DNA of 64,000 nt from Flavobacterium cheongpyeongense (GCF_003202435.1 NZ_QJHK01000002.1:1-64000), one strand, 5' to 3'. Shown: positions 43,500-51,886, counted from the first letter of the stretch. Notes: generated from the letters alone by a model not told the origin. Numbers and translations are program-made.

Positions 43500-43925
43500 A
43501 TGACACCAAAAGCCTCAGCAATTCTCAAAGAAAATGGACTCAAAATCACCCAAAACCGATTGGATGTTTTGGCTATTTTTCTAGGTTCTCAAAAGGCTTT
43601 TACATTATTGGATTTAGAAAAAATGGTGCACAGTCAACACGATCGATCCAGTATATTTAGAAGTTTACAAACGTATTGTGAGAAAGGAATTTTAGAAAAA
43701 TTCTGCAACGCATCTGGCACAGCCGTTTATACTTTAAATCTTAATAATCCCAATTGTAATGGCAAATCTCATTTTAAATGCAACGATTGCAAATCAGTGG
43801 TTTCACTTCCTGATTTACCAACTGAATACCTAGAATTATTAGGCAAAAACAAAATAGAAACAATGAATCTTTTGATAGAAGGCACCTGTGAAAAATGTCA
43901 AAGTAAAAACAATGAAACACTATGA
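43500..43925 (+). CDS. Fur-family regulator, probable zinc uptake regulator
   Basis: 141 residues. The winged-helix N-terminus (ILKENGLKITQNRLDVLAIFLGSQKAFTLLDLEKMVHSQHDRSSIFRSLQTYCEKGILEKF) is followed by the dimerisation half with two CxxC pairs, CNDC (~residues 98-101) and CEKC (~130-133), which form the structural zinc site. It starts right after the folE stop (TAAATG). The surrounding zinc-related genes favour Zur over Fur or PerR. Candidate operators are the palindromes at 39968 and 45641. Confidence 0.85.
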   Translation: MTPKASAILKENGLKITQNRLDVLAIFLGSQKAFTLLDLEKMVHSQHDRSSIFRSLQTYCEKGILEKFCNASGTAVYTLNLNNPNCNGKSHFKCNDCKSVVSLPDLPTEYLELLGKNKIETMNLLIEGTCEKCQSKNNETL

Positions 43926-44677
43926 ATCAATTTGTATTAAACGAATATCCCAATGCTGAAACAGGCGAAAGTGTAACACACAAATACTTGAATTTTTTAG
44001 AAAAAGAATACCAGTCCGATCTTAAGAAAATGCTTTTTGCGACTTCCCTTTGTTCAGATGATATCAATGTTTCTACTGATTTTAGAAAAGTTTTGGCACG
44101 CCCCTTTACGATGGGAGGTTTGGGCGGTTTGCCGTATTCCGGACTTACAGGAATGGTGGCTTTTGCCCATCATATTCCCGATGGTGGCGATGCGTTTATT
44201 TTTTATGCACCACATATTGGTATTACAGATGATGGAGAACTCGGCAAAATGAGACGCCCCGGACAAAGCAAATTAACCAACAGCTGCGGTGCATTGATGC
44301 TTGGATTAGAACGATTACAACAACAAAACGAAGTATACGTTCCCATCAATTCCGAATTGGATTACCAGCAAACACTGTTGGAACAAACCGTTATGCCTTA
44401 TAAACAAAGAATTCTGGAAGCCAAGAACCCGAAAAAAGAAATTACTGAAGTTTTCTACGAAGAAATTCATAAAAAAATACAATTGCTGGTCAAAATGTCT
44501 AAAAAAGAATTTCTCTGTAAACGTGTTTTTTTATTGGGAGGCATCATCATCAATACCTCACCCGAATTTAATGATATGGTAGATGTTCGAAATTTTCAGG
44601 TCATCAATACCAATGAAATGGAAGAAAAAACTTTTGATATTTCCATATTAGAAACACCTGCTTTTAGAGATTTGTAG
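43922..44677 (+). CDS. LCIB-type carbonic anhydrase-domain protein
   Basis: 251 residues; ATGA overlap with the zur-like gene. The stretch RPFTMGGLGGLPYSGLTGMVAFAHHIPDGGDAFIFYAPHIGITDDGELGKMRRPGQSKLTNSCGAL (residues 60-124) matches the limiting-CO2-inducible LCIB/LCIC family as I recall it. Candidate zinc ligands are Cys44 (TSLCSDD), His83 or His84, and Cys122 (NSCG), the Cys-His-Cys pattern of beta-type enzymes. If active it would interconvert CO2 and bicarbonate. Being inside a zinc-starvation operon, it may back up a housekeeping carbonic anhydrase; this is inference. Confidence 0.78.
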   Translation: MNQFVLNEYPNAETGESVTHKYLNFLEKEYQSDLKKMLFATSLCSDDINVSTDFRKVLARPFTMGGLGGLPYSGLTGMVAFAHHIPDGGDAFIFYAPHIGITDDGELGKMRRPGQSKLTNSCGALMLGLERLQQQNEVYVPINSELDYQQTLLEQTVMPYKQRILEAKNPKKEITEVFYEEIHKKIQLLVKMSKKEFLCKRVFLLGGIIINTSPEFNDMVDVRNFQVINTNEMEEKTFDISILETPAFRDL

Positions 44678-44704
44678 AAAAAGCCAGTAAAATAAAAATT
44701 AGCA

Positions 44705-45172
44705 ATGCAAAATTCAACCTACCTTAATTCCGAAGAAATTCAACTACTGGAAGACTTTAACTCCAAAAACAAAATCCTTTCGGTTTTCTACTATTATTGG
44801 ATAAACACTTCAAATCCTGACAAGCATTATCGATTTATTGATGTTATTGAATTGGTTTTTGATGATTCTTCTTCTGTATTTTTTAAAATTAATGATGATG
44901 ATTCAGGCATTGCTATTACAACCGAATTTGAATTCGAAAAATACAAAACCAATTTGCAAACCGAATTCCTACAACAAATAAGGCTACAAAAAGTAGAAGC
45001 AACCGTATTAGACGTCTGGAAAACCGCATTAATTTCTCCATTTAAAAAAATAGAAGTCGTTTCTGAAGGGAGTCGTTATTTGAGTACTGCTTTTTTGATT
45101 GCTTTCGAAAATATAAATATAGAATTCCTTTTTCATCCCGTAGAAGGATTACTAGTAACCGAATATGAATAA
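44705..45172 (+). CDS. Hypothetical cytosolic protein of the zinc locus
   Basis: 155 residues, no signal peptide or membrane segment, acidic. It has alternating beta-like strands (FIDVIELVFDDSSSVFFKINDDDSGIAITTEFEFEKYKTNLQTEF) and a C-terminal EFLFHPVEGLLVTEYE. No Cys, and few His, so it is unlikely to bind zinc strongly. It lies 27 bases after the LCIB gene and 29 before the PTPS/QueD gene, so it is probably part of the operon. Family not recognised. Confidence 0.7.
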   Translation: MQNSTYLNSEEIQLLEDFNSKNKILSVFYYYWINTSNPDKHYRFIDVIELVFDDSSSVFFKINDDDSGIAITTEFEFEKYKTNLQTEFLQQIRLQKVEATVLDVWKTALISPFKKIEVVSEGSRYLSTAFLIAFENINIEFLFHPVEGLLVTEYE

Positions 45173-45201
45173 ATTTTGGAACAAAAAACCTGAAGAAAGC
45201 A

Positions 45202-45609
45202 ATGAAAACTACCATTTGCAGAGAAGCCCACTTTAATGCTTGCCACAGAATGCACAATCCAAATTGGACGGAAGAAAAGAACAAGACTGTTTTTGGAATT
45301 TGTAATAACAAAAACTACCACGGACACAATTATAGACTGATTGTTAAAATTACTGGTGAAATTAATCCAGAAACAGGTTTTGTAATGAATCTTCTGGAAC
45401 TGGGAACCATTATAAAAGAAGAAATAGAAGACCGTTTTGATCATAAAAATCTAAACCTCGATTGTCCTGAATTTGAAAACAAAATGGTCTCTACCGAAAA
45501 CTTTGCTTGGATAATCTACTTTATTTTAAAATCAAAATTACCCAAAAACATTAAACTCAAAATCATTCTTTTTGAAACAGATAAAAATAGTGTAGAAGTT
45601 GAACAATGA
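45202..45609 (+). CDS. 6-pyruvoyl/6-carboxytetrahydropterin synthase family enzyme
   Basis: 135 residues. Zinc ligands lie in AHFNACHRMHNP (His ~10) and NYHGHNYRL (His ~39 and 41). The catalytic Cys is in FGICNNKNYHGHNY with the spacing of 6-pyruvoyl-tetrahydropterin synthase (CNNxNxHGH). GFVMNLLELGTIIKEEIEDRFDHKNLN and the pterin-anchoring Glu in LFETDKNSVEV complete the fold. It takes FolE's dihydroneopterin triphosphate toward queuosine precursor or a biopterin-like compound; which one is not decided by sequence. It probably ends the zinc operon. Confidence 0.88.
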   Translation: MKTTICREAHFNACHRMHNPNWTEEKNKTVFGICNNKNYHGHNYRLIVKITGEINPETGFVMNLLELGTIIKEEIEDRFDHKNLNLDCPEFENKMVSTENFAWIIYFILKSKLPKNIKLKIILFETDKNSVEVEQ

Positions 45610-45640
45610 GATATTTTTTTAGGCTATTTGAAAACAATTA

Positions 45641-45685
45641 TTAACGCAACTAAATTGCGTTAATTAAGAAATAAAACTACATTTG
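45641..45685 (+). promoter_or_regulatory. Second candidate Zur box with TAnnTTTG promoter
   Basis: TTAACGCAA-CTAAA-TTGCGTTAA (45641-45663) is a perfect 9-5-9 palindrome, and TACATTTG at 45678-45685 is the -7 box. The half-site TTGCG begins 23 bases before the -7 box, one base different from the site at 39968. It should control the exported DUF4919-like gene and the long COG0523 GTPase. Confidence 0.78.
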
Positions 45686-45720
45686 CAATATTACTTCCAT
45701 TAACAATTTACAGAATTATT

Positions 45721-46107
45721 ATGAAAACCATACTGATTTTCCTCATACTAATATTACCTTTTAGATTTACTCCAAAAAATGAACCAACTAAATTCTCCAA
45801 AAAAATATCGGAATTCAAAACAAATGAATTTACAGCATTGGCAAACCCCGATCAAGAAGTTCCAAAAGACATCATCAGAATAATGAAATCGGGAAATGGC
45901 CGGTCTATCGAAACGGCTTTTGAAGTTTATACAGTCGAGGAAGAATACAAACTGCTTCGCTTTTTGAAATTGACTCCAATTATGCAAAAGCTTGATATAA
46001 AAGATGGAGTTTTTTATGACAGCTTCAAAATAGATTCCAGGACAATTTATTTTAAAGTGCTATCCAAATCAAAAACAAACCCGAAAACACATCAAATTAA
46101 TACCTAA
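45721..46107 (+). CDS. Exported protein, DUF4919-like C-terminus
   Basis: 128 residues with a hydrophobic N-terminal signal ([17 protein letters not shown]). The C-terminal part [57 protein letters not shown] (~residues 54-111) resembles the end of DUF4919 proteins, but the N-terminal portion of that family is absent. It is the first gene behind the second candidate Zur box and lies 5 bases before the COG0523 GTPase gene, so a zinc-stress role is likely; the molecular function is unknown. Confidence 0.6.
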   Translation: MKTILIFLILILPFRFTPKNEPTKFSKKISEFKTNEFTALANPDQEVPKDIIRIMKSGNGRSIETAFEVYTVEEEYKLLRFLKLTPIMQKLDIKDGVFYDSFKIDSRTIYFKVLSKSKTNPKTHQINT

Positions 46108-46112
46108 AAACA

Positions 46113-47351
46113 ATGAAAAAACTACCCGTAACCGTACTATCAGGATTTCTTGGAGCTGGAAAAACCACTTTGCTCAACCATATTTTGCACAACAAAGAAG
46201 GCTTAAAAGTTGCCGTAATTGTCAATGACATGAGCGAAGTAAACGTTGATGCCCGATTGGTTAAAGACGAAATGACATTATCCCGAACCGAAGAAAAATT
46301 GGTCGAAATGAGCAACGGCTGTATTTGTTGCACCCTTCGGGAAGATTTGATGCTCGAAGTTGAAAAACTCGCCCGAGAAAACCGTTTTGATTATTTATTA
46401 ATCGAAAGCACAGGCATCAGCGAACCTATTCCGGTGGCGCAAACTTTTACATTTGTGAATGAAGATGAAAACATTGATTTATCTCGTTTCAGTTATATCG
46501 ATACTATGGTAACTGTGGTCGATGCGTTTAACTTTTTCAAAGACTTTGGCTCTGCCCAGACATTAGAGGATATCAAAGCAACGAATATCGAAAATGACAA
46601 TCGAACCATTGTAAATTTACTAGTCGATCAGGTAGAATTTGCCAACGTGATTGTCCTCAATAAAACCGATTTGGTCACCCAAAAACAATTGGAAATCCTA
46701 AAAGCTTCCATTCAAAAACTAAATCCAGTTGCCAGAATTATTTTTTCGGAATTAGGAAAAGTGAACCCAAACGAAATCATAAATACAGGATTATTCAATT
46801 ATGAAGAGGCCGAAACTTCGGCAGGCTGGATTCGCGAACTCGAAGGTATTCATACCCCTGAAACTGAAGAATACGGTATCAGTTCGTTTGTTTTTCGGGA
46901 TCCGAGACCTTTTCATCCATACCGATTATGGGATTTTATTTCGAAGAATTTCCCCCAGACTGTCATCCGTAGCAAAGGCTTGTTCTGGATCGCATCCCGT
47001 CCGGAACAAGCCATCAACTGGAGTCAGGCCGGAGGTTCAATGAAAGCAGAAAATGCAGGGGTCTGGTGGGCAAGCATGCCGCTGGGTGAGCGAATGAATT
47101 TTCAGAGTTTTGTGCAGAATCAGGACATTATTGAAGAACGCTGGACACTTGATTTTGGCGACAGGCTTAACGAATTGGTTTTTATTGGGATTTCAATGGA
47201 TGAAAAAGAAATGACAAAACAATTACAAAGCTGTCTTTGTAACGCCGATGAAATTATGGACCTGCAGGATGGATTTTTCTCTAACAAAGACCCTTTTCCT
47301 ATTGAGAGAACTACTGCAATTAAAGGTGAAACAGCTTTTTTACACGATTAA
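46113..47351 (+). CDS. COG0523 GTPase, long ZigA-like type
   Basis: 412 residues. Walker [17 protein letters not shown] (residues ~10-25), [15 protein letters not shown], metal motif [13 protein letters not shown] (~66-78), ESTGISEP and NKTDL guanine motif form the G3E domain. The long C-terminal CobW domain has [32 protein letters not shown] and SCLCNADEI, with a second Cys pair. This architecture matches ZigA-type zinc metallochaperones. It is under the second candidate Zur box with the small exported gene. Two different COG0523 proteins in one locus suggest separate client enzymes. Confidence 0.9.
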   Translation: MKKLPVTVLSGFLGAGKTTLLNHILHNKEGLKVAVIVNDMSEVNVDARLVKDEMTLSRTEEKLVEMSNGCICCTLREDLMLEVEKLARENRFDYLLIESTGISEPIPVAQTFTFVNEDENIDLSRFSYIDTMVTVVDAFNFFKDFGSAQTLEDIKATNIENDNRTIVNLLVDQVEFANVIVLNKTDLVTQKQLEILKASIQKLNPVARIIFSELGKVNPNEIINTGLFNYEEAETSAGWIRELEGIHTPETEEYGISSFVFRDPRPFHPYRLWDFISKNFPQTVIRSKGLFWIASRPEQAINWSQAGGSMKAENAGVWWASMPLGERMNFQSFVQNQDIIEERWTLDFGDRLNELVFIGISMDEKEMTKQLQSCLCNADEIMDLQDGFFSNKDPFPIERTTAIKGETAFLHD

Positions 47352-47472
47352 ATTTGAATGCCTAAATAACCAAAAGCTGTCGCGGTTTTTTAATAACGGT
47401 GAACAGTATTGAAGCCTCTTATGAATTTTTGGAAATGAGTGAAGCATCTTTTTTGTTTAAGTAAACAGGAAG

Positions 47473-47507
47473 TTTCTTCGAAAGAAAAACAAAAAATTGT
47501 ACTTTTG
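47473..47507 (+). promoter_or_regulatory. Palindrome plus TAnnTTTG promoter of mini-protein copy 1
   Basis: TTTCTT-CGA-AAGAAA (47473-47487) is a perfect 6-3-6 inverted repeat placed just before the promoter -7 box TACTTTTG (47500-47507). The same pair is conserved at 63663-63697 on the minus strand with identical spacing, suggesting an operator. Confidence 0.7.
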
Positions 47508-47530
47508 CGCTCATAAACAAAAAAACAACT

Positions 47531-47908
47531 TTGAAAAAGTACCTAATCATATTGCTTAGCTGTATTATTTTAGCACCTTCATTGGGCAGTGTTTTTGTTT
47601 ATATATCCTTTAAGCTGGATCAGCAAGAGATCGTTAAGACCATCTGTGTACAGCGAAAAATGGTTTTCAATACCTGTAACGGGCGATGTGAACTTCAAAA
47701 GAGCCTAAAGAAATACGACGATAACGAAAAGAAAATGCAGGACAACCTGAAAGAGAAAACAGAGCTGGTCTACATCTTACATACTTCAATGAATACTTTC
47801 AGGCTTATAGAACCTATCGAAATTAAACCGGACTTTCCAAGTATATTCGATAACAAGCCTGTTGCCGTTTCATCGGAAACTTTTCGTCCTCCTTCCTTTT
47901 TTATATAA
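47531..47908 (+). CDS. CxGxC membrane-anchored mini-protein, copy 1
   Basis: 125 residues starting at a TTG codon that is conserved in the second copy. An N-terminal membrane anchor (MKKYLIILLSCIILAPSLGSVFVYISF) is followed by TICVQRKMVFNTCNGRCELQKSLKKY, with Cys at positions ~39, 49 and 53 (C-x9-C-x3-C) suited to metal or haem binding, a charged helix, and the tail FRPPSFFI. About 102 of 125 residues are identical to the protein at 63262. A distant relative is at 53542. It opens the MbnP/MbnH operon, so copper or iron sensing or handling is likely, by inference. Confidence 0.8.
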   Translation: MKKYLIILLSCIILAPSLGSVFVYISFKLDQQEIVKTICVQRKMVFNTCNGRCELQKSLKKYDDNEKKMQDNLKEKTELVYILHTSMNTFRLIEPIEIKPDFPSIFDNKPVAVSSETFRPPSFFI

Positions 47909-48024
47909 ATTCTAATTTTCATTTCAATTGTTATTGGAATGTTTTTTTTCATTGTTTATTAAGCAATGAATAGGTGTATGCACTCTGATAAAATTTAAAT
48001 TACAATTATATAAAAAATACAAAA
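47909..48024 (+). promoter_or_regulatory. Conserved hairpin leader before the first mbnP-like gene
   Basis: TTCATTG (47948-47954) and CAATGAA (47964-47970) form a hairpin that is kept in copy 2 with a different loop. The segment ends in ...acaattatataaaa just before the start codon in both copies. It may be a structured mRNA leader or processing site between the mini-protein and its operon. Confidence 0.55.
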
Positions 48025-48828
48025 ATGAGAAAGATACTATACAAGGCTGCAGCAATCTTGGCCCTCAGCGCTTTTGTTACAGCCTGTTCAAGTGATGATG
48101 CAGAAAACAATGTAGCTGAAACCGGAAAAATAGGATTGAAATTTGACAATTCTTTTGGTGATAATGATCTAATTTTAAGCACCCAGAGCAATACTACAAA
48201 AAATAACGAGGTATTAAAAATTAATGTTGTTCGTTATATTGTCAGCAATATTGTACTTATAAAAGCAGATGGTACTTCTTTTACCTATCCAAAGGCACAA
48301 AGTTATTTTATAGCAGACGAAGGCGATGCTGCTGGTTATCAGTTTGATCTTACCGATATTCCGGCAGGAGATTATACCAAGGTAAAATTTGGAATTGGGG
48401 TTGATAAGGAACAATGGCAACTCGGTGCGTCAGGTCAGGGTGATTTTCTAGCCAAGGCTCAGGCCAAAGATCTGCTTTGGAGCTGGTCGGCAGGATATAA
48501 ATTTCTTGCTTTCGAAGGAACATTTACTTCAGCTACTGTTACCACTGCGGCTCCTTTTATGATCCACACCGGGCAAATTGGAACTGCTTACAACTATACA
48601 GAAGTAACACTGGATCTTCCTACCAAAGCATTGGTAAGAAGCAACATCAAGCCTGCTGTACATATCGTTACGGACTTGTCTAAAATTCTTGATGGAGAGA
48701 ATACCATAAAACTCTCAGACTACGATGAAGCCGGAATGGGTGCTATGATTATGGGAGGAGAAGCCCTTCCTAAAATCACCACTAACATTTCAAAAATGTT
48801 CAGAGTAGACCACGTACATAACGACTAA
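48025..48828 (+). CDS. MbnP-family copper-associated lipoprotein, copy 1
   Basis: 267 residues; lipobox FVTACSSDD. The family pattern is clear: KIGLKFDNSFGDNDLIL at the N-terminus, VLKINVVRYIVSNIVLIKADG, DLTDIPAGDYTKVKFGIGVDKEQWQ, LLWSWSAGYKFLAFEG and a His-containing MIHTGQIG. In methanotrophs MbnP binds copper through a Trp-derived kynurenine made by the di-haem enzyme MbnH. The WSWSAGYKF region offers candidate Trp residues. The adjacent downstream gene encodes an MbnH/MauG-type enzyme. A Met/His-rich C-terminus (AGMGAMIMGG, VDHVHND) may also bind copper. Confidence 0.88.
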   Translation: MRKILYKAAAILALSAFVTACSSDDAENNVAETGKIGLKFDNSFGDNDLILSTQSNTTKNNEVLKINVVRYIVSNIVLIKADGTSFTYPKAQSYFIADEGDAAGYQFDLTDIPAGDYTKVKFGIGVDKEQWQLGASGQGDFLAKAQAKDLLWSWSAGYKFLAFEGTFTSATVTTAAPFMIHTGQIGTAYNYTEVTLDLPTKALVRSNIKPAVHIVTDLSKILDGENTIKLSDYDEAGMGAMIMGGEALPKITTNISKMFRVDHVHND

Positions 48829-48955
48829 TTCTATTTTAAGAAGCACAGAGGACGTCTGCTGCCAGGTTATTTCCGTTTTTTGGCTTCACAGCTAAAAGGA
48901 AGCTGCTTTATGCTTTGGCAAAAACTACCGAATTGCTTTTTATAAAACTACAATC

Positions 48956-49996
48956 ATGCTGAAAATAAAATATTTTCTCTGGCTTGTTATTCCATTTTTG
49001 ATAAGCTGTTCTGATGAGGATGAGCAATATGTAGATGTTCCTTTGGACTTTACTGTTCCTTCTAATTTTCCAGACCTGACCTACAATATTGATGGCAACA
49101 GGCCTACCGAGAAAGGTTTCGAATTAGGAAAAAAGCTCTTCTATGATGGACGTCTGGCCTCCGATGGTCTGGTTTCATGCGGATTTTGCCATTTACAGGC
49201 TAATGCCTTCACCCACCATGGACACACGGTAAGCCATGGAGTTGGAGATGCACTTGGAACACGCAACGCACCGCCGATCCAGAACATGGCTTTTCAGAGC
49301 TTTTACATGTACGATGGTGCAGCAGAAAATTTAGACCTGCAGCCTATTATTCCCTTAACGAGTGTTATTGAAATGAATGGGAACTTAAATACTATTCTCA
49401 AAATGATGAAAGAAGATAAGGAGTATCAGAAACTCTTTGGTCAGGCTTTTGAAGACAAGGCTATAACCACAGAGAATATGCTCAAAGCGCTTTCTCAGTT
49501 TATGGTAATGATGGTTTCTTCTAATTCAAAATTTGATAAGTACAGGCGCAATGAAACCGGGGGTACATTCAGCAGTGATGAGCTGGCCGGTTACAATTTA
49601 TTTAAGTCGAAATGTGCCTCCTGCCACGCCACGGATCTTATGACAGATAATTCGTTTCGTAATAACGGACTAGCAGTGAATCCAAAAGTAAATGACGTTG
49701 GCCGTTATAAAGTCACCGAAGTTGTTTCGGATTATTACAAATTTAAAGTTCAGAGCCTGCGTAATGTAGAAGTTTCGGCTCCTTATATGCATGATGGAAG
49801 ATTTAGTACACTAGAAGCCGTCCTGAATCACTATGCATCAGGTGTAAACGATTCACCAACGCTGGATCCGATTCTGAAACAAAATGGAAGGCTTGGAATT
49901 GAACTTTCCGATACCGAGAAAAAACAAATCATTACGTTTTTAAAAACGCTCACAGACACACAGTATTTAACCGATAAGCGATTTTCGGAATTTTAA
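48956..49996 (+). CDS. Di-haem MauG/cytochrome c peroxidase-like lipoprotein (MbnH type), copy 1
   Basis: 346 residues; lipobox PFLISCSDED. Two c-haem sites: SCGFCHLQ (~residues 72-79) and KCASCHAT (~220-227). The segments RNAPPIQNMAFQSFYMYDGAAENLDLQ and LRNVEVSAPYMHDGRFSTLEAVLNHY are typical of the CCP/MauG family. It probably oxidises its MbnP partner, encoded upstream, in the periplasm or outer membrane. A second, diverged pair follows immediately, so the locus is a tandem duplication of the MbnP-MbnH unit. Confidence 0.9.
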   Translation: MLKIKYFLWLVIPFLISCSDEDEQYVDVPLDFTVPSNFPDLTYNIDGNRPTEKGFELGKKLFYDGRLASDGLVSCGFCHLQANAFTHHGHTVSHGVGDALGTRNAPPIQNMAFQSFYMYDGAAENLDLQPIIPLTSVIEMNGNLNTILKMMKEDKEYQKLFGQAFEDKAITTENMLKALSQFMVMMVSSNSKFDKYRRNETGGTFSSDELAGYNLFKSKCASCHATDLMTDNSFRNNGLAVNPKVNDVGRYKVTEVVSDYYKFKVQSLRNVEVSAPYMHDGRFSTLEAVLNHYASGVNDSPTLDPILKQNGRLGIELSDTEKKQIITFLKTLTDTQYLTDKRFSEF

Positions 49997-50030
49997 AAAA
50001 ACAAATAGATTATTTATAAAATATAAAAAA

Positions 50031-50816
50031 ATGAAAAACTTTAAAAATATCACTTTAGCTCTTATTGCCTTAACTGCTCTTAATTCATGTTCAAATGATG
50101 ATGTACAGGCTATAGCTGATGTAAGCGGAAGCACACAGATCAATTTTGATTCAAAAGTAGGAACTGCCGATTTTGCACTAAATACACCCTTTACCATCAG
50201 CGGACAGTCTTATCAATTTGACCATTTGCGCTACTGGGTAAGCGATGTTAAACTGGTAAGTGATAAAAACGTAACCTACGCGCTTTCTAATTCTTTCTTT
50301 CTAATGGAAGAAACAAGCGACATTCTGGTTCAGGAAACATTTACTTATAAAGCCAATAAAAGAGAAGCTATTGATTTAAAAGACGTTCCATCTGGATCAT
50401 ATACTAAAGTTATTTTTTCTATTGGTGTAGATGCGACGCACAATGATAATATGAGTATTCAGGATGGAGAACTATCACAATTGAACGGAATGACCAATGT
50501 ATCGTGGATGTGGCATACCAGCTATATTTTTTCTTCTTTGACAGGAAAAAATGTTACTCCGGATACTCCCGTTGCTGTCTCTGTAGAAACAGGACTTAAC
50601 GCCAACTACAGAACAGTAGAAATTACCCTTCCGACTGCTTTGATCGTAAGTGCTGGTAAAACAGCAAAATTGAACTTAAATGTTGATGTTGAGAAAATTA
50701 TAAAAGACATAGATTTAGTAGCTAAACCAAAAATTTCAGCAAGCACGCCGGAATTAATGACTAAAGTAGCCGATAACTATAAAAACAATGTTTTTACAGT
50801 TAAAAGCGTAGAATAA
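50031..50816 (+). CDS. MbnP-family copper-associated lipoprotein, copy 2
   Basis: 261 residues; lipobox ALNSCSNDD. It shares the layout of copy 1: INFDSKVGTADFALNTPF, YQFDHLRYWVSDVKLVSDKN, DLKDVPSGSYTKVIFSIGVDATHND and NVSWMWHTSYIFSSLTG, where the Trp and His residues of SWMWH are candidate copper ligands or the kynurenine precursor. It has diverged strongly from copy 1, so the duplication is old or the pairs were acquired separately. The next start codon follows the stop after 3 bases. Confidence 0.87.
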   Translation: MKNFKNITLALIALTALNSCSNDDVQAIADVSGSTQINFDSKVGTADFALNTPFTISGQSYQFDHLRYWVSDVKLVSDKNVTYALSNSFFLMEETSDILVQETFTYKANKREAIDLKDVPSGSYTKVIFSIGVDATHNDNMSIQDGELSQLNGMTNVSWMWHTSYIFSSLTGKNVTPDTPVAVSVETGLNANYRTVEITLPTALIVSAGKTAKLNLNVDVEKIIKDIDLVAKPKISASTPELMTKVADNYKNNVFTVKSVE

Positions 50817-50819
50817 TTG

Positions 50820-51878
50820 ATGCTGAACAGAATTATAAAATTGGGAAGTATTACAGGCTTGGCTTTTTTAAGTTTTTCCTGTAATGATTTCGATGATAAC
50901 TATCAGGAACCACTGCCATTGGTTTTGGTTCCTGATAATTTTCCTGAGTTTGTGGATTCAAAAACAAATCCCTTAACTTCAGATGGAGTACTGCTGGGTA
51001 AAAAGCTGTTTTTTGATAAAAGGCTCTCAGGCAACAATAAGGTTTCCTGTGCCACCTGCCATCAGCAGAGCCTGGCCTTCTCAGATGGTTTTGCCCTCAC
51101 AAAACAGGGAATTTCTGGAAATGCACTGGAGCGGAATTCGCCTGCACTTATCAATCTGGCCTGGGCCAATAACGGGCTTTTTTGGGATGGTGGATCAACG
51201 AATCTGGAATCTCAGGCATTTGCCCCTTTGGCGCATGTGGATGAGATGCACCAGAACCTTGATGAACTCCTTGATGAGCTCAAAGAAGATACGGATTACC
51301 CAAAAATGTTTCAAAGGGCATTCGGTAAAACCATTAACCAGGCTGATATTGTAAAGGCAATTGCACAGTTTGAAAGAACATTGATCTCTTCAAATTCAAG
51401 ATATGACAAATATGTCCGTGGAGAGTCAGGCGGAATACTTGATCAGGAAGAACTTGAGGGATTAAAACTGGCTGAGCAGTTTTGCTTTTCGTGCCACGCC
51501 GGATCTCTGATGACCGATAATTTGTATCACAATAACGGGATTGATAATGATTTCACTGATGACAGCGAACTCATGATGAGAAGAGGAAGAGCAAGAATTA
51601 CAGGCAGTAGTGAGGATTTAGGCAAATTTAGAACGCCAACCCTTAGAAACATTGAAAAAACAGGGCCTTATATGCACGATGGAAGATTGGGAACTTTAGA
51701 AGCTGTTCTGGAACATTATTCAAACAGTGTTTTATTCTCGTCTACTTTAGATCCTTTATTAAGAAAGAATGGAAATTTAGGCATTCCACTTTCTGAAACA
51801 GAAAAAAAACAATTGATTGCTTTTTTGAAAACCCTGACCGATTATGCGTATATAAACGATAAACGTTTTTCAGAATAA
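50820..51878 (+). CDS. Di-haem MauG/cytochrome c peroxidase-like lipoprotein (MbnH type), copy 2
   Basis: Start chosen at ATG 50820, 3 bases after the mbnP stop; an in-frame TTG sits just before. 352 residues; lipobox FLSFSCNDF. Haem sites are SCATCHQQ (~residues 76-83) and FCFSCHAG (~222-229), with LRNIEKTGPYMHDGRLGTLEAVLEHYSN near the C-terminus. It resembles copy 1 along its whole length and is probably the maturation enzyme of MbnP copy 2. Confidence 0.9.
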   Translation: MLNRIIKLGSITGLAFLSFSCNDFDDNYQEPLPLVLVPDNFPEFVDSKTNPLTSDGVLLGKKLFFDKRLSGNNKVSCATCHQQSLAFSDGFALTKQGISGNALERNSPALINLAWANNGLFWDGGSTNLESQAFAPLAHVDEMHQNLDELLDELKEDTDYPKMFQRAFGKTINQADIVKAIAQFERTLISSNSRYDKYVRGESGGILDQEELEGLKLAEQFCFSCHAGSLMTDNLYHNNGIDNDFTDDSELMMRRGRARITGSSEDLGKFRTPTLRNIEKTGPYMHDGRLGTLEAVLEHYSNSVLFSSTLDPLLRKNGNLGIPLSETEKKQLIAFLKTLTDYAYINDKRFSE

Positions 51879-51886
51879 TACAAAAA

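Larger units (their letters stand above)
47470..48027 (+). repeat. Duplicated promoter-ORF-leader module, copy 1
   Basis: From the palindrome TTTCTTCGAAAGAAA through the mini-protein gene and the hairpin leader to the next ATG, this segment matches the reverse complement of about 63160-63700. Copy 1 precedes the first mbnP-like gene; copy 2 precedes a TonB siderophore-type receptor gene. Coding parts are the most similar; the leaders differ by short indels. Confidence 0.85.
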
